Positions 10,916-23,105 of a stretch of 64,000 nucleotides of DNA are shown piece by piece. Origin of the DNA: Desmodesmus armatus. Taxonomy: Eukaryota > Chlorophyta > Chlorophyceae > Sphaeropleales > Scenedesmaceae. The position numbers and the translations under genes were made by a program. Location of the stretch: positions 868,001-932,000 of the forward strand of contig VIIQ02000555.1 in assembly GCA_007449985.2 (NCBI GenBank), given 5' to 3'. Below the pieces are notes generated by a model. It saw only the letters and a program-made list of their open reading frames with translations, did not search any database and was not told where the DNA came from. How positions within the stretch are numbered: position 1 is the stretch's first letter; every line of letters begins with the position of its first letter.

Positions 10916-13667
10916 ATGTTGAAAGGCAGGTGGCTGCTGCTTGCTGCCCGCCGTGCAGGTATATGGGCAGCTTGGCTGCTGCTCATGCAGTACATCGTGC
11001 TGGGTCTGGTGGCCTTTTGTCGCAAGACGCATATGAAGAAGTACCCTGCAGCAGTAGCCCCTCCCAAGGTTTCGGCCCTGCGCATGTTGGGCGAAACCGC
11101 GCTTGGGTATGCTGGTTGGACCTGGGGCATTGGGCTTATGGCAGCATGGACCTGGGGCATTGGGCTTATGGCAGCCAGGGTCCCCGGATGGATGGCAGTG
11201 GAGCTACGAATGCCCAAACTTGCTGCTACTGGGCTACTATGCGACAGCAGTCCTCATGGCGTATGATGCCTACAGCTACCCCCTCCACAAGTGGATGCAC
11301 GAGAACAAGACCGCATTCAACCTGATGCATAAGAAGCATCATGAGCAGAAGGCTGCCCTGGATGCTACCACTTCTGGGTACATGGCTCTCACTGAAGGCG
11401 TGGTGTCAGGAGTGATCCCTATCGCCATCTCATATGGCATAGGGATGGCTACAGGCAACTGGTGGTTCACTCTTGCAGGTGCGGTGACTGACGCTGCACT
11501 TCACAAAAGCATCGCATCCAGTTCGAACTCGAATTCGCAAGATGCCGTGCACGCACACTGTTCGAACAACTGAGCTTGATGGCATCTAAGCAGCCACTAG
11601 CTCGGTTGTTGCTGGCTTGCTGGCTCCAGTCCATTCATCTTGACTGCGTGCGTGCTGGTGGCGACGCGCATGTTTAATCACATCACCCAGCTATCTGCGC
11701 TGCTGTGCTCACCTTCAAATATCCTGCCGCTCCCTGCACTGCAGGCATCTGGAACAGCCAGCTGACCTCAATCTTGGGCCACTGTGCTGTTGAGCTGACT
11801 ATGAATGGTGTGAGGGACTTCCTGATCACTGCCATCAACCCCTTTGCGATGTGGTACTACCTTATCCCCTGCCACGCAACACCGACGAAGCACGCAGACC
11901 ACCACATGTTCCCAAGGCAAGTTGTGATCTAGCCTTGGGCATAGGTCATCACGTCTATAGCGTAGGGTTTTTGGGGTGGAGCACATCACTGGTGCGCGGC
12001 GCACATGGTATCCGCACAAGAGGCCTCTTGCAGTGCAGCTGTCTGCACTGCTGCTTGCCAGCAAAAATATGCCATCGTGTATGATCATCATCATGATACA
12101 GTGTGCACTGCCAGTTGCGGATGTGCCTTGATGGCTCTTCATGAGCTGACGTGCAAAGGCAGCGATCTGTTCAGATACCAGCTACACAGTGACTGGGACG
12201 GTCAGCTTAGCATTTGGCTATTGCAATCCATAAGCCAGCTAGGGCACACACAGGCCTCAGCCGCGGGCCCCAGCTATCTGCAGGCTCAGATCGCTGCATG
12301 CTCTGCTTTCAAACAAAAAAATCTGTTTTGGGTGCTGTTCTGGCCACAGGAGGAACTACAGCTTCTACTTCACATACTGGGACGACAAATACGGCAGCAG
12401 CTACCCCTCCAGGCCACCATGCAGCCTCCTGGTGCTGGTAGCACATGCCCTGTACCAGGCAGCCCTCTTCACAGCCGTGTACTTCTTCGCCACCCGTCCC
12501 CTGCCTACGCTCGCTGTATACGTCACAGCCTACTGGCTGGTCCCTGCCTCAGCTGCGTCAGCTGTGGCAGAGAAGCTCCGCCTGCCAGACATCACCCGTC
12601 TGCTGTTCGGCAGGCTCATGGACGCCTACAGGTCCGACAACTGCATCACGTACGCAGCAGCAGGTACACCTGGGTCACTGGATGCAGCGCTAGCGCTGTC
12701 ACCACCAACAGCACCAGTAGGGACCGTCACAGCTCAAGATGCCGCAGCAGAGGCAGACTGCCACACACCACCCGACAAGCAGGATCCCTCAGCGCACATC
12801 TTCGCCGTGCATCCCGCTGGTGTGATCAGCCGCTCGGCATTCTGCACCTTTGCCACGCGCGGCTGGTCCAGCCCTGTGTCCAGCCTTCAGCAGGTCCGTC
12901 TGGCTATCGGCAGTCAGATTTTTGCGATGCCTATCCCACTCCTGCGCGAGTTTCTGCTGGCCTGCGGCTGCGTGCCGGCTGACCGTGCAAGTATGCTGTG
13001 TGCGCTGCGCGAGGGGACCTCCATGGCTGTCACTCCTGGTGGCTGGAAGGAGGGGCAGTTCTTTGGCAGCTACAGACTGGTCCTGAAGGAGCGTAGGGGC
13101 TTTGTGGAGCTTGCGCAGCAGAGTGGCGCACTGCTGGTGCCTGTGCTGTGTCTGGACGAGCAGGATGTGGCGACAGCACCAGCACCGGGTCCGCTGCTGT
13201 GGGGCTACAGGTTCCTGCAGACCTTCAGGCCACACCCTGTCAAGGTTGTGTTTGGCAAGGTGAGGCTGTGGTGCCTGGGGCTAGCCTAGCGCTATACTAA
13301 GCTAGTAGCTTCAGTGAGTTGGACAGGACAGCAGGGAAGTGGTGTACTCATGCTTGGAACTGACGATGCTCTGCTCTCCGTCAACGGAAAGTGGTCACCA
13401 CAGCGCCACAGCTGTCCTCAGTTGCCCTTGGGACGACACTGTACACTATCAACCTGCATGAGCTGATTAGACAATGCTAGCACACCCAGAACCTGCAGGA
13501 TGAAGCTAGCTCGGACGCTCAGCGCTGTACGATGTTTGTGCCGTTTATGCACCTTGCAGGCTGTGTGCCCCCAGGTGGGTGAAAGCATCGCGCAGCTGCA
13601 CATGCTCTACGTACAGGCGCTGCTGGTCCTGGCCAAGGAGCACGATGTGCAGCTGGAGCTGGTGTGA
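10916..13667 (+). CDS. Fatty-acid-hydroxylase/sterol-desaturase domain fused to DGAT2-family acyltransferase
   Basis: Predicted exons are 10916-11114, 11179-11478, 11745-11916, 12350-13259 and 13560-13667. All phases close and give 562 residues. Residues about 1-240 are a fatty acid hydroxylase superfamily di-iron domain: H103-K-W-M-H107, H117-K-K-H-H121, then TKHADHH and the closing NYSFYFTYWDDKYG. Residues about 245-562 are DAGAT/DGAT2-like: VHPAGVIS (H378, in place of the usual HPHG), PGGWKE, RRGFVELAQQSGALLVPV, and a last exon with SIAQLHMLYVQAL. DGAT2 enzymes esterify acyl groups to diacylglycerol or alcohols at the ER and lipid droplets; the first domain suggests hydroxylation or desaturation of the lipid substrate. 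The ATG at 10916 has a good context (gccgccATG). ATGs at 10871 and 10820 are alternatives. The third intron uses a GC donor (11917). The first intron is only 64 bp and is the least certain junction. Confidence 0.75.
11117..11176. repeat. 30-bp tandem duplication
   Basis: Two head-to-tail 30-bp copies differ only at the last base. In the chosen gene model they make up nearly all of a 64-bp intron (11115-11178). The unit is a multiple of three and is open in the exon-1 frame, but reading through it loses the frame of the histidine motifs downstream, which argues for removal by splicing. Confidence 0.9.
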
Positions 13668-15012
13668 GGTGCCGTCAAAGACTACAAGGATTACATGGAT
13701 CACCACTACAGGTGTACTTTTCACGGGGCCCATGTCATTGAAAGCTGAATGTGCCTGACTGCCAGTGTAGATGCCAATCGACTTGGAGGCGTTTCCTGAT
13801 GGCTGTGGAAGTGTTGTACGGTGGAGCCGCTTCACTGGGTGATGGGGGTGGGGGTGGAGCAAGCTCAACTGTTTTCTGGTGGGCAAGTGGTGCATAGTGG
13901 TATAGCTGCCGGACGTGTCTGCTACAATGACTGGCTGCCCTCCAGTGGGAGCAGCAGCTGCCTGGGTAGGTTGTCAAGCTCAAGCTTGCTACAGCTGTTT
14001 CGTGACCAGCCTTGTGGATATGCTACAGCTTGGGTTACAACCTGTGGTACAGCACAGCGCTGAGGGCTGTTTTTTACACAAGTGAAGAGTGTCTGTAGAC
14101 AAGCATAGACAAGCAATTGAGCAAGCAGGATATGCAGGCATGTCCTTTACCCAGGTTGAATAATGTGCAGGTGGCAGTTTAATGAGCTAGTTGACCAGTG
14201 GTTTCAGCACTCATGCTTGCAGATAGTGGTGTTTGTCTGCCGCTTTTCTTTTCTTTTTGGGTCATCCACTGGCGGGTGCAGTACTGCAGTAGGGCACCTG
14301 CTGAGGTGGCACCGTGCCACCAGCAGTTGACCTGCTGATGACGTTTACGTTTATGTATGTGGCTTCTAAAGCAGATGAGCTGCAATGCTGACAGTGGGTG
14401 TGGCTTGTTTCTTTGTAGTGTTACAGCAGTGGGTCCGTGCATTTGCACATGCACCTTATTTTTACTCGTCCTGGCAGCACTCTTTAATCTGCACGTCGCT
14501 GCTGCTGTACTGCTCTAGTGCCACCACCGGTATGCTGTGGGAGGTGACGCAGCACAAGATAGGAGGCTGGAACGGACAGTGCGGGCGGCACAGTTGGTGC
14601 AGCTGTGTTGTGGACCAAGAGTTTTGATTGTGTGTTGGTTGGTGTTGCTGTCATGTTCAGACCCTCCATGCCCTCTGGGTGGATTTATGCCTGCTCCTGC
14701 TAGTGTAGTGCAGGGTCACTGCACAGTGTAGGTATGGTGTCAGCAGGGTTCTGGCTGTACCCTACTGTCACCTGGCCCTGGGTGCCTATACCTGCCAGCC
14801 TGTGCAGTGCACCTTGATCGGGTGATTGTAGTCAACAACACTGTCTGGTCCACATTCTCGGTTCTGTTTCGTGTTTCGGTTCTGTTGCCATCGTCAAAAT
14901 TACGTGGCTGCCTTTGTCGCTGTACATCTGTTTGGTCTCTGAGTTCCTTCTAATCGAACACGTGCGTATTATTGGGGGGAACTACGGGAACTACGGGAAT
15001 TACGGTTGCAGT

Positions 15013-15051
15013 GGTTGGAGCAGTTGGAGCAGTTGAAGCAGTTGGAGAAGT
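15013..15051. repeat. 9-bp minisatellite (GCAGTTGGA-like units)
   Basis: There are four imperfect head-to-tail 9-bp units. They directly follow three short ACTACGGGA-type units at about 14980-15005. Confidence 0.75.
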
Positions 15052-15241
15052 CCTGTGGTAGCAGTTGTGGCAGCAAGCCGTGGCAATTGCAGCAGGTGTG
15101 TCAGGTTTGAGCCCGCATGTGTGTACAACACACTGTGAAGGGCCAGGTTCAGGTCAATGTGCTGACAGTGTCATGCACTTGGAAAGGATGTGCCGCCCAA
15201 AAGTGGTGTGCGTCGTCCAAAACAACTCGGTAACAATCCTC

Positions 15242-15471
15242 GCGCTACACTAGCATCAGGTGGCACTGCCGCTGCCGAGGTAGGGGTGTACAGGGGGTGA
15301 GGGCTTTGCTCAAGTCATGGCATATCCTGGGCCTCTTCATCTGGTTGCTCTTTGCTGTACAGCGCTACACTAGCATCAGGTGGCACTGCCGCTGCCAAGG
15401 TAGGGGGTGAGGGCTTTGCTCAAGTCATGGCATATCCTGGGCCTCTTCATCTGGTTGCTCTTTGCTGTACA
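15242..15471. repeat. Tandem duplication of a 110-120 bp segment
   Basis: Copy 1 is about 15242-15361 and copy 2 about 15362-15471. They are nearly identical apart from one substitution and a roughly 10-bp indel (TGTACAGGGG-type insert in copy 1), suggesting a recent event. No gene can be assigned to either copy. Confidence 0.9.
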
Positions 15472-17740
15472 GCGTACACGTTTGGGCCACATCTCTGTGC
15501 TTTCAGGACAATTTGATTGGGGACATACTGATGTCGTCAGGTTGCTGCACACTGCGCATGCGCTGCCAGCAGTGCGGCTAGTAGCTGCTAGGCGCAGCCG
15601 GCTCCCTGATGGCGTTGCCAAACTCAGTTGCTGCGTCTTCGGTGTCTTGAATGCACGGCAGCACAGGGAGGTTCCCTGCCAGGCAGGCTGCACATTCATC
15701 ATCCGTAAGGCATGGAAGACATCATCTATGATAGATGCCGTTTGTTTGCTCAGGTTTAAGTTGCTTTGTGTGGCCAAGTGAGCCGACAACCCCAGCAGTC
15801 ACAGAATCAGCAACAGTGGTGGTGGCCAGCCTGGTAGTCCCTGTTTTTTTCAACAGACGGCCAGGATGTATGTGGTTGCTTTTTGGAGCGCATGCGCATC
15901 ACATGTGTGGGCATATTTCGTGGTTGGCATTACGTCTTATTACCAGCAAGTAGCTTCAAGCTAGCAGGCAGGCAGCTGCAGCTCAGCCTGGCTTTTTTCA
16001 CTGTGGGGTGGCAACCTTGCAGCACCTGTGGGTGGCACAGTAGTTCCGCATGCAACTGCTGTACAGCTCACTGCATACCACAAGCACTGGTGATGTTGAG
16101 TCCTTGCAATCGCTCCTGTGGCATGTTGGAATGCCACTGTGTGGCGCAGACTTGGCGCAGCTTGATTTGGACAAGCCTTTGGATGCTTACTGTTACTGTT
16201 GGTCACTGGAAGTAGTTATGTTGGGGAGTATGACATACTCACAAGAATATGCACCACCACCACATGCATGCCACCCGTGTGCCGTTGGAAGCCTGCTTTC
16301 AGATGGCTGCGACACCTAGAGAGCTGTGTTGAGCTTGTTGGGATCATCACCTACCACACACCCAGTAGCAGAAATGGACGCAGCATTCGCCTGTGTGGTG
16401 CAGCCTTCCAGACTAGCGGCGCTACAAGTTGGTGGTGCGATCACTAAAATAAGCGTGTTTTGATTTGATGATGATGATCAGCGTGGGATGGTGTGCATGC
16501 GTGTGTGGAGCACAATGGTGCCTGCATGACATCCACAAGGAAGGGGAGGGGGCGTTGCAGCCATATGGCTGCAAGGATGCATCCTCGCCATGGCAGTCAC
16601 AGTGGGCGCACGTTTGCCAGCAAGCAGTGCGGTAGATATGCCAAGCCTTTGACAGGTTGTTGCTGTCGCCATCAGACCAGCCTTGCTGGGCAGCAGCTGC
16701 TCCCATGCTCTCCCCAGGGGTTTCAGGGATTCAAAGTTTCCTCAGTTGCTTGTAGCTGACGTGGCCCACGATGTGGCATCTGGTCAGCAATGATGGTTGC
16801 CAAACAATGTGTGCCTCCTTCACTGGCACTTACTGATGGGTGAATTCACAGGTCTGGCTGGATGGGCATGATGAAGCCACAGGCAATTGCACAATCAAGC
16901 CAATGCCGTGACCAAGGGACACAAGTTGTAGTGTTCAGCAATTCTTGTGGCCAGCAAGCCAATGGCGTGGGGTCATTGCAGGGATTTATCATGGCTCAGC
17001 TGAGCCTTCCTGCAGGAGGTCAGCCGATCTCACTGAGACCCATCATGGCGGCCAACCTATGCAATGGTTAGGCCCTAACTATCCAGGACCGGGGCTGTAG
17101 GCATGCTGCCATGCAAGGCCGTGTACGCATGTGTAATTGCTGTGGTCAGGGTGCTGAGGGACAGGGTTTGGTACTGGGTTTGGTACTGTACACAACTAGT
17201 GTAGGGTGTATGATGCCTGTAAATGTTGTTGAAATTTGATCCTGGTGTCTGCCTGTCTTGGCAGGCGGCAAGACTGGATCAGGCCTGTGGTGGCCGATGA
17301 TCTGCACAGTGCACTGGTCACGTGACCATAGTCTATCCGCAAAGGGGCACGTTATCGCAGTTGATGGCGCTGAAGCTCCACAGAGACAGCTGACAGTTGA
17401 TGGCGCTGGCAAGCTTCAAAATTGGACTTCAATAGCACACTTGCAAGTTGTCTAACCTCTATACAGGTCCCTTGGTCAACGTAATCCGAGCTGGCGTTCC
17501 CCACGTGACCGGTTGAGACATCTCTGCTGCACCGCACATTTCAAATGCAACAATGAGGCTGATTTGGTTGCTGGCTTTGCTGCTCGTGGAGGTCGCCGCA
17601 ATTGTTACGCAATTACATAAAAAGTATTTGGGCGTGTGTGGCGTGTGGAGACCATGTTCCTCCATTATCGGCGATGATAAAGCCACCGTTGCAACGTACT
17701 GAGGTTGTCTGGTTTGCCTGATTGCAATTAGTGCGGCAGA

Positions 17741-18321
17741 ATGAGCAAGATGCAACCGCAAACACAAAAGGTGGGTCCCGGGTCCCGTTGTGTGCCAATC
17801 AGACTTGTGAGCAGGTTGTGTTGGAAACCAATATGCTTCCAGCGATCAGAATTGTGAGCCTGAGATACAATTGCCTTTTTTGTGCCGCCAGTGCCACAGC
17901 GGTCGGCACGCGCCAGAACACGACCCACAATTGAGCCATCTTCGCTGCACAAAACTCTTCATACTCGCTGCAGGTGTTGATTGTGGGCACGGGCGCGTTT
18001 GCCCAGGGTCTCGCCTCTCTGGCCATCAGGAGTGGTGCCACCGCCTCCTACGATGTCTCACTGGGCAGCAGGAAGATGCTGCCAGGCCGCTCTGGAGTGC
18101 TGCCAGGCCTTGAAGACACACCTGTGCGCTCCCTTGAGGAGGAATTGCCCCAGGCTGACATGGTGAGCACACGCAGGCAGCATACTGCACATATGTGCAG
18201 TTGTGGCAGTGTCCAGTAGTGCAGTTGTGCTGTACAGCAGGTGAGTCAGTGGGGCACTAAGTGGCAGCAGCCAGCCTGACTGCTGGACAGGCGGAACCAA
18301 CCCCTGCCCCCAGCCAGCCAA

Positions 18322-18352
<31 letters not shown>

Positions 18353-21300
18353 CCAGCCAGCCAGCCAACCAACCAACCAGCCAGCCAGCCAGCCAACCAG
18401 CCAACCAGCCCTGCCAAGCAGCTGGCCAGCCAGCTATTCAGCAAGCCGGCAGCCAGTCAGCAGTAGCAGCGGCTGTTGCGGCAAGTGAAGCAATTGCACA
18501 CCACTCATGTGTCAACACAGACCTTTGAATCTCATGCTGCATTGCACCCATACTTCACTGTTGAGCTGTATGCCGCCTTAGGTCATTGCCCAATGCAACC
18601 CATAGCTGTGGACCGTTGTGTATCTGATACTATCTGTGACTGATGGTCTGAATGACTGTGTCGATGCATCTCCTGCTGCAGGTGATTCTGGCGCTTCCAG
18701 CCTCTGGCCTGCCAAGCTTCGTGTCAGTGTATGGCCAGCAGCTGTCAGGAAAGGTAGGCACCACTGTCGGCAGCTAGCTGAATTACTGTTGGAGAACCCA
18801 TTGGCGGCAGATAACCATTGATTGCAGTGCTTGATACATGAGGCGTCTCCCGCGCAGTGCACATGTGATGGTGCTGCCTTTCTGCTGCAGCCCAGTTTGC
18901 ATGCACAGCAGCAGACAGAAGCATGCCAACATGCAAAGCACTGGCAGATCACCCTCAACTGCTACCAGCATAGTATGCGTGCACATTTTCCAACCTTCTG
19001 TCGTGTGTGACTGTAGGTGGTTATCGATGTGATCAACCCCTGGAAGGGTGACTATGTCAAGTTGGGAGGTGCTGCTGCCCCCGACTGCATTGTGGATGTT
19101 GAGAGCAAGGATGCAGACCAGGCAACCAAGAAGGCCTCCAGCTTTGGCTGGGGCAGCAAAGGTAAGCTAGCAGGTGCTTGGCACAGTGCGATCACACGCG
19201 ACAGCAGCAGCAGTGCCACTAGCACTGCTGCTGTGCTGGCAGCTGCATTTCACAGCTCCTTGGGTACGTTGCGTGCCCCTTAGCTGCTGCTGCACTTCAC
19301 AGCAAGTGGTACGTACCCTTTGGGTTTCCACCCCTTGGGTTTACCCTATGGCTGCTTGCTGCATGCACTTCCGAGCGCAGTTGTCTCTGCGTGCAGCATT
19401 TGCAAGCAGCTGTGTGCACACGCAGACGCAACACATGGCATTGCATTCATCACCCTGACGGCTCACCACCTGCCCCTCCTGTGCTGACCCCACTATCGTA
19501 CCGTGCCGCAGTATCTCCTGGGGCCTTCAAGCCTGCCAGCAGCACCGCCACCTGGCTGGCTGGTGCCCTCCCCTCCTCAGCTGCTGTTGTCAAGTCCTTC
19601 AACAACCTGTCAGCCTACACACTCATCCATGGAGACCCCCTCACGGAGCACATGAAGAGTGTGGCGGCATCTGATGACTACGAGGCTGCACAGGCAACCG
19701 CAGAGCTGGGCCTTGCCATGGGCCTTGAGGTAAGGATGTACAGGGAACCTAGGCCTGCTTCCTTTAGCGGCGAGCTTGCTGCTGTTGAACATGCACGCAA
19801 ATTCTGCCGCAGGCCTTTGAAAGGCCTTGGACTGCCAGCTGTGACTGCTGCCGTGGCTGGCAGTCTTCAGCAGTGCGAGCATGCTGCTAGCCATAGTATG
19901 GCTGCACCGCACAGCACTGCCAGAGTTGCTCACTGAGCCTCACAGTGGCTGGCATCGACAAGAGCACCCTCACAATCTGTGTTCTGTTTCTTTCTTTACC
20001 TGTCGTGCAGATGCGTGTTGTGGCGCGCCTGTCCTACGCGTCCACCCTTGAGGCGCGCCAGCACTCCCTGCTGCCCTCCTGGCAGTGGCCCACTTGGCTG
20101 ATGTTCTGGACCTGGCTGATTGTGCACATCTACTCCTTCATCCGCTACAACTACTACGGAGGTTCAGCCTGGTACACCGTCATCCTCTGGGTGAGTCACC
20201 ATTACTCAGTTATGATTACTCATAGGCTGCTATTGTAACACATAGGCCGCAGCAACCTGTATTACGGGCTTAGGCAGCTTGGTGTTTGAGTGCGCGTCCC
20301 CACAGTGCCCATGGCATGCGCACCTGCTTAGCGGCAGTTTACAGGGGTTGGTGTTGGGTATCTGCGACGTCTCCCCCGTCTTCTCCCTCTTCCTCTTTCC
20401 CTCTCCCTCACCCCCCGTGCTCTTGTCCACATGAGGTCTGTGTCACACAGCAGGCACCCACTATGCATGGCCAAGACTTACCTTGCATTGTAATCGTACC
20501 CTTCAGTGCCACAGCACGACTCACACCAGCACTGGCTGCCAAACATTGCTTGCTTGAGAGTTACTCCCCTGAGTGCAACTGATGTCAAACACATGATCTA
20601 CAACCATCACGTGCATGTCATGACGACAGTCTTGAAAATCAATATGTGCGTTCTGACACGCACATATGATGTGTGGCTGCCCCTCCATCCGCTGCCTTTG
20701 TTCCGCCTTACAGATCCTGAATAAGTCGATCGGCTGGGTGTCTCTGTGGGGCATGGTGTACACCTACCTGCCGGGTGTCCTGGTGTGCTGGTGGCAGCTG
20801 TTTGCTCGCCGCCCTGTGGTGCGCCTGCCCTACTGGATGAAGGCTTGGATGGATGCAAGGAAACAGCTGGGACTGCTCTCACTCTTCACAAGTGAGTGTC
20901 TTCCTTTAGAAGGCTTGGACCAGACTCAGGGTACGGGTAGGGACTGTTGCGCTGCTGCAGGAGTGGTGGTCCAGAACAACAACGAACTTGTGAAGCCTGC
21001 CTGCCTGCTCTTCCCTACCCAGCGGCACCCTTGCCAGTTGCGGCGAATGCAGCTAGCTCAGGAATGCACAAGTTGCTGCCGACTGCATTTGCTGCTCTGG
21101 AAGTCCTTGCGTGCGATGTATGTCATACATCACACGTGCCATAACCTGTGTCCTGTGTTTGTGTGCATGCAGTGCTGCTGCACCTGCTGTTCTCCACGTT
21201 CCTGTGGATGCCCAGCTACTACTCAAAGCTGTGGGACAAGACCGATGTGGCTGTGATCCCATCCATCAAGGGCGCAAAGCTGGACCAGTTTGGATTGATT

Positions 21301-23105
21301 AAGAGCGGCAAGGTGCCCACTGGTTTGCAGGTAAGCGCACTTGTTTTTCTGAGCTGTGGATATAGGCCGACATGTGGTGCAGATTTCACAACAGGTGCCG
21401 ACCAAGTCAGGCAGTACTTGTGGTACTTCTGAAGATGACGCGGGAAGGCAAGCTGCTGCTCACCATGGCTGCAGATACTCAGTGGCTGAGGTGACAATGT
21501 CTGTCTTACCCCCGTGGGATGCATACGTATACGCACTAGTGACAGGCTGCCAGGCAAGCATATTGTTCTCCCAGCCCACAGAGCTTCAATGATGTAGTGA
21601 CTGCCAGTGTACCGAGCACAGCAACCATGCAGCCTCTCTACACCCATTCACTGCCATCCTTGTGAATCTGCTGTTGGTCGCACGTGCAGGTGGTGTTTGC
21701 TGACGGCTCCTACAACTACACCACCACCAACACCACAGTAGCCAGCACATGGCCTGTGGCCGGGCCCCGCCACCTCGAGGTTGACACACCCACCCTGAAT
21801 GCCAGCCACCCCCTGGAGATGCTGACCACTGCCACCAACATCATCACCCTGAGGAGCAAGCTCAACTGGATTGGAGAGTCATCCACACTGCTGGGCATCA
21901 TCTCTGGTAAGGGAAACCCTTGCCTCAAAGCCCGCAACAACTCCAGTATTGCTGCATGCATTGCTTGCTTAGCAGCATCTGCAAGCTGACAGCTTCAGCA
22001 TCTATACTACGTTCCGTCACTGTCTTCTAGCAAAGTGGGCAGTCTTCAAGGGCAGTTGACGGACTTGGCAGGGGGGCCATAGTACATGCCGCCCGGGCAA
22101 AGCACAAGCCAATGGGCGCGAAGGATTGAAGTCTCCAGTTGAGGCCCCTCTCAGCGCCGACACACTAGTGTAGGTCAGTGCTGACTGGCTGCCGTTGTGT
22201 CGTACAGGTGTGCTGATGGGTGTGATTGCCCTGACCTCTATGCCCAGCATCACCCCCAAGATGAACTGGCGTGAGTGGAGGCTGCTGCAGAGCCACGCAG
22301 GCTGGCTGGCCGTCACAACAGCAACGGTAAGCACCGCCACGCCTAGCTCGTGGCAGCCTTTCAAACCAGCATGCGCCTGTGAGGCAAGCAACATATCTAC
22401 TAGTAGATCTAGACAATTTGCCGACGACGCATCAAGATTGAGTCACAACGCTTTTAAGTCCTGAAGGCAGACACGAACTGCCGGCTTCGGCACATAATTG
22501 TGTATCGTTTGGGGGTCTGATCTCACAGTGTCTTATCTCCTGGTTGTTGCTGCTGGCTGCAGGTGCACGTACTGCTGCTGGGTGCCCCTTGGTGGCCCGC
22601 CGCAAAGGAGGATTGGCCCAAGATGATCCCCACCATCACCCTGATGTCAACCATCCCTCCCATGCTGCTGCTGGTGCTCAAGGGGCTCCTGGTCCTGCCA
22701 CCCTTCAGCATTGTCCTCAGCCGCGTGCGATCAGGTGGGACCAAGCCTCGTGATGGGTGCTGCTTGCTACTTGCTACTCACTTCAAGTCTTAACTTACAA
22801 CCATCCATGTATGTGATTCAGCCGAGTGAAGAAACTGCCAGCTTGTCAATCACTCCCTTGCACATCGCCTCAACTGATAATCACTCGTAATCGCAGACAC
22901 ACAGGACTCCCTGATGTTGCAGGGTCGATGGGCTGGTTGCTGAGCCTCTGTGCATCGTCCGCTCGCAACTTACACCTGGCCTGCTGCTGACTTGTCCTCT
23001 TCCTCCTGCCCTGCCCTGCCTTGCCCTGCAGGCAAGTGGGCTCGCCGCGACGACGGTGCCGACCCCCTGGCCAACACACCCGTGTTCGCCGTCAAGCAAC
23101 ACTAA
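17741..23105 (+). CDS. STEAP-family six-transmembrane NADPH metalloreductase
   Basis: Twelve exons close in phase to 583 residues: 17741-17770, 17974-18162, 18682-18753, 19017-19161, 19512-19729, 20011-20190, 20714-20891, 21173-21330, 21690-21906, 22208-22326, 22563-22734, 23032-23105. Residues about 11-210 form an F420H2/NADP oxidoreductase-like Rossmann domain (VLIVGTGAFAQGL, then LGSRK, a typical NADPH 2'-phosphate site). From about 219 on comes the ferric-reductase-like membrane domain with STEAP signatures RKQLGLLSLFT, MNWREWRLLQSHAGWLAV and a final KGLLVLPPFSIVLSRVRSG. H341 (LLHLLFS) and H504 (VHVLLLG) fit the two heme-binding histidines. The expected role is reduction of Fe3+ or Cu2+ with cytosolic NADPH via FAD and heme. 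A loop of about 70 extra residues between the two histidines carries several N-x-T sequons. The first coding exon is only 30 bp, so the N-terminus is the weakest part. Confidence 0.85.
18309..18420. repeat. AGCC/AACC tetranucleotide microsatellite
   Basis: A run of more than 25 tetranucleotide units of CAGC/CAAC type lies in the second intron of the STEAP gene (18163-18681). Confidence 0.9.

Larger units (their letters stand above)
13668..17740. other. 4.1 kb without a recognisable gene
   Basis: The region holds the 3' UTR of the hydroxylase-DGAT2 gene, short repeats and the tandem duplication at 15242-15471. A short frame starting near 17553 encodes a signal-like stretch (MRLIWLLALLLVE) upstream of the STEAP gene. 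I prefer the 17741 start because its donor and phase fit better. Nothing else is supported. Confidence 0.5.

Noticed and set aside
12005..12982. A 325-codon plus-strand frame overlapping the DGAT2 exon
   Set aside because: It lacks domain motifs and lies in a different frame from the conserved HPAG, PGGWKE and RRGFV motifs. Its 5' part lies in the intron.
17553..17698. Signal-peptide-like frame (MRLIWLLALLLVE) as the STEAP N-terminus
   Set aside because: A donor after GAG would keep phase 0, but the site is weak and a leader is not expected before a cytosolic NADPH domain. The exon at 17741-17770 has a better donor and composition. Not fully excluded.
18261..18488. Plus-strand frame encoding a Gln-Pro-Ala-Ser tetrapeptide repeat
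   Set aside because: It is the translation of the AGCC microsatellite inside an intron of the STEAP gene. It has no start context or partner exons.
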